Below, piece after piece: positions 59,006 through 64,000 of a stretch of 64,000 nt of DNA. The stretch is from NCBI GenBank assembly GCA_003508835.1, contig PUFA01000165.1, positions 3,749,001-3,813,000 of the forward strand, in the 5' to 3' direction. The notes beneath the pieces were generated by a model that saw only the letters and a program-made list of their open reading frames with translations, searched no databases and was not told the origin of the DNA. Position 1 is the first letter of the stretch, and each line of letters begins with the position of its first letter. Position numbers and translations under genes: made by a program. Source of the DNA: Eonycteris spelaea (lineage: Eukaryota > Chordata > Mammalia > Chiroptera > Pteropodidae).

Positions 59006-60365
59006 CTCTGAACCAGTATGACATATTTTAGTGCTAAGGGAATTTTGGTTTGAAAGAATGCCTGGCATTTTCCCTGTGGCTAAAGGAAGTGTATTCAGAA
59101 AATGAGAAAACTCTTTAGCAATTGGGCACTAGGAATTTCTTCCAGAGGTCATTTGTAACCAAGTGAGAATAAAAATGTTTGTATTTTACTCTACGTTTAA
59201 AAAGACTGGTATAATACCAAAATATAAAGGTAGCCGGAAAAGCCATCTGGTTTAATATTAGAATCTAATATTTTGAAAAATGTTTTCATGCAATTTTTTG
59301 GCTTTGATAAATGGAATATATTGTAGCAGTTAGAGCTAGTATTCTAAAAGAAAGCAATATTAGTAAATTAATTCACTAATAAATTAAATCATTAGTAAAT
59401 GGATTTATTAACTCATTTTCTGGTAATTAAAAACATTTTCATTAAAACTGAAATCTCAGTTTTTTTATGTATTAACTGCATGTCAGCTAGAAAATGGACT
59501 ACTCTTTCACTTCCTGTCAGCTTGCCTCCAACCATCTCTTCTGAAGACATGTGAAAAAAGGAAAATTCTAATAAGCTCCAGGTCTCTTAAATCACTATAT
59601 CATTATCTCTCTCAAAACAGGCAAACAAACGTACAAACAAAAAAACTATAAAGATCTATAGCATGGGCTTTAGTTTTACTTAGTAATTACCTGTGGTGTA
59701 GCCATCATTCCTAGTATCCTCTGAATGGACATATAGACAATAGTTAGCTCACAATAAATAAAGAGAGATATATATGTCCCTTCCCAATAAATATCACATT
59801 TAAGGAAAAATACTGATGATTGCTGATCGCACATCAAGACCTTATATGAGGTCCTTAATTTGCAATACTTCTTTAGTGTACCCAAGAGTTGGTGAATATG
59901 TTTCACTATCCAGTTTTAATGATTACTTACAAACAGAACCAAGCCAATAAATGTAAATGGATTATGTTTTTCTAAATTATATAGAAATAAGATTCTCAAA
60001 GTATAGGTTTGTAAATCACAGCTATAAAAAAAAGGAGAATAATATTTAATAGAGGTCACTTGAGATCTAATGGGTTCTCTTTGTTCCTTCTTTACCCAGT
60101 CACATTCTCAGATTGAACCATTCTACTATAATGTAATAGTTTGGAGTCGTAGCTGATCGAAAGATGAATGAATATTTTTCATCTGTTCCACTATCACTCA
60201 TTTAATTTATTGCTTCCTTTTTGACAAAATGGCCACTCTTCGAGGAGTTATTTCCTACTTAAAACCAAATATCTTTTGAGTGACAAGTAATTCATTACAA
60301 AATTCATTTCCTCCCCACCTTTGTATTGGGCCAAGAGGCTGCCAATTCTAGGACTAGTTTTAGCC
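59006..60365. other. Unassigned AT-rich sequence
   Basis: No gene; the minus-strand frame 59676-59906 has no domain. Confidence 0.35.
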
Positions 60366-60369
60366 AGAG

Positions 60370-60560
60370 AATAAAATTAATTTTTTTTTCACTTATTGAT
60401 TGGCATTGTGGGTTTAGCTTGCTGCTAGCAGGATTAATTGGGCATTCTCTGATCAAACAATCTCATTACTGCTGTCTGCCTACAGGCCACCGTGACCCTT
60501 GGTAGAATTGAGTCAGACATTAACATTCTAGGAGGTAACTTTCAGAAAACTGAAGAAGTT
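60370..60560. other. Non-repetitive block, possible conserved non-coding element
   Basis: Holds TTATTGATTGGCATTGTGGG, GCAGGATTAATTGGGCATTC and TGATCAAACAATCTCATTAC, with several homeobox-like TAAT/ATTA cores. No repeat match, no frame. Conservation is a guess. Confidence 0.25.
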
Positions 60561-60980
60561 GAGGAAGGTGAAATGATATTGAAAATGTAGGCTGGTACTA
60601 GATTATTGAGGGTTCAGAAATCTGGAACCAGTGGAGTATACACAGCTAGAAGCTAGAAGCTCAAACAGTAAATGACCAATAGAGAAGAATTGATACCTTC
60701 CATGGATTTTTATAAGGGATAATTAATTGGATCTGTGGACAGAAGGGGGAGATTTGAGAAAAAATTAGATGAAGGAATAAGATGAGAAATAAAGCCAACT
60801 AAGATTTCGAGTGAGAGATCTCAATAGAAAAAAGAAGTTAGTTTCAAGGGTTAAAGTTATGTATAGAAGCAATCAATAACAGAGCACATATACTACATGG
60901 AATTATCTATTGAGTAACTGAAAAGCTATGCTGTGATTAAAAATGATTAAACTTTGAAATTGCATAGACCCCTGTCCTGG
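60561..60980. other. Unassigned sequence
   Basis: Contains a short perfect repeat (AGCTAGAAGCTAGAAGCTC near 60645-60663). Otherwise nothing recognised. Confidence 0.35.
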
Positions 60981-60984
60981 CTAT

Positions 60985-61455
60985 GGGCTTCTTAAATATA
61001 TTATATCAATGAGTGAAATCATGTCACTCCCCTGCTGTCACCCTTTTATACTTCCCTTTATCCTTAGAAAAAATCCAGAGTCTTTACCTGGCCTACAAGT
61101 CTCTGCTTCTTTAGTCTAGCTCATGTTTCTTCTACCTCTCTCAGAAATTCCATTCACAGAGGCCATGCTCTGTTCTTCACAAACACTGTTTCCTCCTCAG
61201 GACCTGTGCATGTGATAATTCTTATGCCTGGACTACTTTCCCTGAGTTCACAACATTGCTTCATTTAGGTCTCTGCTCAAATATCATCTCCCTGGTGACT
61301 TCTCCTCCACCACCTGTTTTTCCTTTTGTTTATTGCCTTTCTCTCCTACCAGAATGCAAGCTTTTTGTTTTCTTCATTGCTATATCCATATTCATTGCTA
61401 TATCCATAGCACCTAGAATGCTGCCTGGCCTAGAATGTACATTTAATGAATAGTC
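60985..61455 (+). mobile_element. L2 LINE 3' end
   Basis: ATCATGTCACTCCCCTGCTG, TGGCCTACAAGTCTCTGCTT, ACTTTCCCTGAGTTCACAAC and CTCAAATATCATCTCCCTGG in L2 order. Inside it CATTGCTATATCCAT is duplicated in tandem at about 61375-61407. The frame 61256-61453 is L2. Confidence 0.85.
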
Positions 61456-61699
61456 TCTACAAGCCATGAATGAATGAACTAAAAATGACAAAAGAAGAGA
61501 ATAATAGAATTTCTAACAGAAAAGTGGTATGTAGATTAAATGAGACAATGTCTGTAAAGCCCTTAGCAAGTAGCCATAGCAAACATTTTTTTTTTAAAGT
61601 AGCTGGAAATGACAGAAAATATCAAGATGTGGTCAGGGAACTGGAGATGAACCCTGAAGCTTGGAATCTGAGATGTGAAGAGGATAGGATTTTGGACAG
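61456..61699. other. Mixed sequence with a MIR scrap
   Basis: AAATGAGACAATGTCTGTAA and CCCTTAGCAAGTAGCC at about 61535-61585 look like a MIR 3' end. The 142-codon frame 61470-61898 runs through the adjacent microsatellite and is not a gene. Confidence 0.45.
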
Positions 61700-61820
61700 A
61701 TATATCTGTATGTGTGTGTGTATATATGTATGTGTGTGTGTGTGTGTGGTGTGTGTGTGTGTGTATACAACACACACACATACTTGTATATATATATATA
61801 TACATATATACATATATCTG
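61700..61820. repeat. (TG)n-(CA)n-(TA)n compound microsatellite
   Basis: TG runs, a central GTATACAACACACAC turn, then CA and TA runs. The TG and CA arms are inverted repeats of one another. All six overlapping frames here are low-complexity shadows. Confidence 0.93.
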
Positions 61821-62685
61821 TCACCTCTCAAACTCTCAAGGGTCTGTCACCTGAATCTTGCGAGACTTTTGAATGCTATCCAAGGAGAAGTTAATTAGTC
61901 ATGATGGTGTGTTATAACCAATAATTTGTTTTGTTTTATTTCTTGCTTAAAGATAACCTATAAACTGCCACTTTCTTGCTGATAAATTGGAGTTTTGGGA
62001 ACAAGATGGTATTAAACTAAAAGCAATGAGCAATGAAAAAAAGCAAATGACATTTGTATCATATTTATTGGACTTCTTTCAAAATTTACCATTCCATAAT
62101 GAAATAATAAGGTTCCTTTTCTGATTTTTATGCAAAAAATGTCCTTTATTAATAGTAATTGACTTGAAAATAGTCCTTATCCTACAAGATCGGGCTCCAT
62201 GGAAAAAGGAAATTGCTAGAAAAATGACAAAGGTTCACTTAGCTTTGTCAATTCGGCTAGAAAATACCTTTTATTCTCACAATTCCTGTCTTAATCCCCA
62301 CTCAAGCAATTTTCATTTTGCCTTAGACTAGTTGCCTGAAAAAGAAATGATAGGTGGGAATTTTAAAGCATGCAAGATATCTTATAAGTGAATCTGTCAA
62401 TCTTTTGGTAAAAGAGCTAGTCTCTTGAGAATAGTAAGTGTTATAGGTTATTTTTAGGAACTTGGAAAGACAAGGAGGGCTACACTTGGGATAAAATATG
62501 CACCAGGAGTCAGGCTGAGTATAACTCCTGGTATAGGTCCCAGTCCCCTAATACTGATTGGTGTATTATACCTTAAATACTATAAGCAAGTATGTCTGTT
62601 AGTTCTAAGACCACTTCCAAATGGAGCCAAAATGCCCCAACAATATTTAGAGACCACATATGCTTACTTTCCATCGTGTACTGTG
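61821..62685. other. Unassigned sequence
   Basis: No gene recognised. Confidence 0.35.
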
Positions 62686-62687
62686 GT

Positions 62688-62805
62688 AGCGGACCTCTAT
62701 AGGGTGTATTATCATTATCTGTATTGGACAAATAAGCAAACTGAGAACCAGTTTTGCCCAGGGTTACACAGTTAGCAGGTAGAGAAGTTTGGATTAGAAT
62801 CATTA
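62688..62805 (-). repeat. MIR fragment, reverse orientation
   Basis: ATTATCATTATCTGTATTGG, AATAAGCAAACTGAGAACCA and GGGTTACACAGTTAGCAGGT. Confidence 0.75.
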
Positions 62806-63731
62806 CACTAGACAGTGAGGCAGGAATATGACAATAGGTGATTAGAGGATACAGTTATCTACTAAAATACTTTTCCTTAAATGAATTTATTTTATGCTTT
62901 AACATTACTAAGATAGTTGCAATATATATTTGGGAGGTAAAGAAAAGCTGAAAGAACAATAAATGTTTAGAGAGCCATTTTTCATTTTGTGTTATTCAGG
63001 TATGTGGCCTTTCTAAGATATGTGATTGAGGCACATACATGCATCATACTAAAGTGGTCCACACTAGATACTCCACATTTGGCTTTGGAGGATACTGATA
63101 AGATACCCAGCAAATCTGGTCAGGGCTTCATGTTGGCACAGTGGTGTGCCTTATTTACCTTTGGCAGCCTTAATTTAATTCTGCTCCTTTATGTGTGAGT
63201 GGGTGAAATTGACTTCAGGAGACTTTTTCCTTTTTAGTTTTATTTTTCTTCCTGGTTCTTCTTACTCATAGTCTTGCCTTGTCCTAACCTATAAAATCCA
63301 GTCTTGGCAGATGGATTGTGGAGGATGCCAACTTGTTTTTGTCTCCTGAGCAGTGATTTTCCCTTTTCTTTTGACAGAACCACAATTTCCTCTGAGGAAG
63401 CACTCCTCCTCTATTGTTATGCCATTTGATGCAAGAAACAAATAGCATTGAAATCAAGCTCTGGCAATTGTAATTCTCTCAGGGATGGCCATTTGACCTA
63501 AACCAGGTAACTGAGACTTAGTAGCAGAACTGTAACTGATACACATAGGAAAGACATTTTCTCCCAAGTAGACTTGCTGAGCTAGTGGAGCTGAAGCTTG
63601 TGATTCCCAAAGTATCTTGACTTAATAAGAAGGTTTGCCAGTAGTGAAACACAAGAAACACACAGTCAGGAACTGGGAGATGATTGAGTTTCTGGAACTG
63701 AATTTATTTCTGACTCATTTTAGTCACTTGA
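62806..63731. other. Unassigned sequence, perhaps an old LTR
   Basis: Positions about 63300-63620 (GGCCATTTGACCTAAACCAG, TCCCAAGTAGACTTGCTGAG) loosely resemble an old LTR. No gene; the frame 62989-63198 has no domain. Confidence 0.3.
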
Positions 63732-63812
63732 GTTTCTTTCTTTTCTTTCTTTCTTTTTCTTCTTTCTTTTTCTTTCTTTCTTTCTTCTTCTTTCTTTTTT
63801 TTCTTTCTTTCT

Positions 63813-63891
<79 letters not shown>

Positions 63892-64000
63892 CTTCTCTCT
63901 TTCTTCTTCTTCTCTCTCTCTCTCTCCCTCCTTCCTTCCTTCCTTCCTTCCTCCTTCCTTCCTTCCTTCCATCCTTCCTTCCTTCCTTCCTTCCTTCCTT
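63732..64000. repeat. (TTTC)n(TC)n(TTCC)n pyrimidine tract, runs off the window
   Basis: At least 269 bp of almost pure pyrimidine, ordered TTTC then TC then TTCC units, continuing past the window end. The minus-strand Arg/Lys/Glu frame at 63724-63972 is a translation of this tract. Confidence 0.95.

Noticed and set aside
61470..61898. 142-codon frame as a possible gene
   Set aside because: Half of it is translated TG/TA microsatellite, the rest includes a MIR scrap.
63724..63972. Lys/Arg/Glu-rich minus-strand frame
   Set aside because: A translation of the pyrimidine microsatellite; no protein evidence.
1..64000. CRISPR array, operons or bacterial features
   Set aside because: No spaced direct repeats or prokaryotic gene structure; repeat content is clearly mammalian.

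Overview
This window is eutherian nuclear DNA. It is AT-rich, has no detectable host exon, and is littered with old interspersed repeats (MIR, L2, L1M 3' ends, MaLR LTRs, MER5A, MER20 and MER1-type hAT elements) and microsatellites. I saw no Alu, B1/B2, carnivore SINEC, ruminant or bat VES SINE anywhere in the 64 kb. The host lineage therefore stays open. The MER1-type copies would fit a primate or a relative, but the lack of Alu argues against a typical anthropoid locus.

The one large gene-bearing object is a complete plus-strand endogenous retrovirus at 38692-47437 (8,746 bp), flanked by a 6-bp target duplication (CACCTC). It has two nearly identical LTRs (365 and 362 bp), a tRNA-Lys1,2-type primer binding site, a splice donor, gag, pro (with dUTPase and a G-patch), pol (RT, RNase H, integrase), an env splice acceptor, env, a 3' non-coding segment that may hold an RNA export element, a polypurine tract and the 3' LTR. 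Gag, pro and pol are betaretroviral. Env has a CXXC motif in SU and a CX6CC motif in TM, as in gammaretrovirus and type D envelopes. The layout is that of a type D betaretrovirus, the group that includes simian type D viruses, squirrel monkey retrovirus and related endogenous copies. Two in-phase slippery heptamers (GGGAAAC for gag-pro, TTTTTTG for pro-pol) mark programmed -1 frameshifting.

The LTRs differ by one substitution and three short indels, so the integration is recent. Yet gag, the RNase H-integrase part of pol, and env are interrupted by about eight or nine short indels, several at C or T runs, and by at most one in-frame stop, in env. The pro frame and most of RT are open. So many indels with so few substitutions is either unusual decay or a sign of consensus error in the assembly; this is the main point to check.

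Layout: 1-38691 left flank of ancient repeats and unassigned AT-rich DNA, with nested repeats at 27005-27950 and 33005-35060; 38692-47437 provirus; 47438-64000 right flank of the same ancient-repeat character, with long pyrimidine tracts at 57151-57278 and 63732-64000 and a TG/TA/CA block at 61700-61820. The provirus's GC-rich coding DNA contrasts sharply with its flanks.
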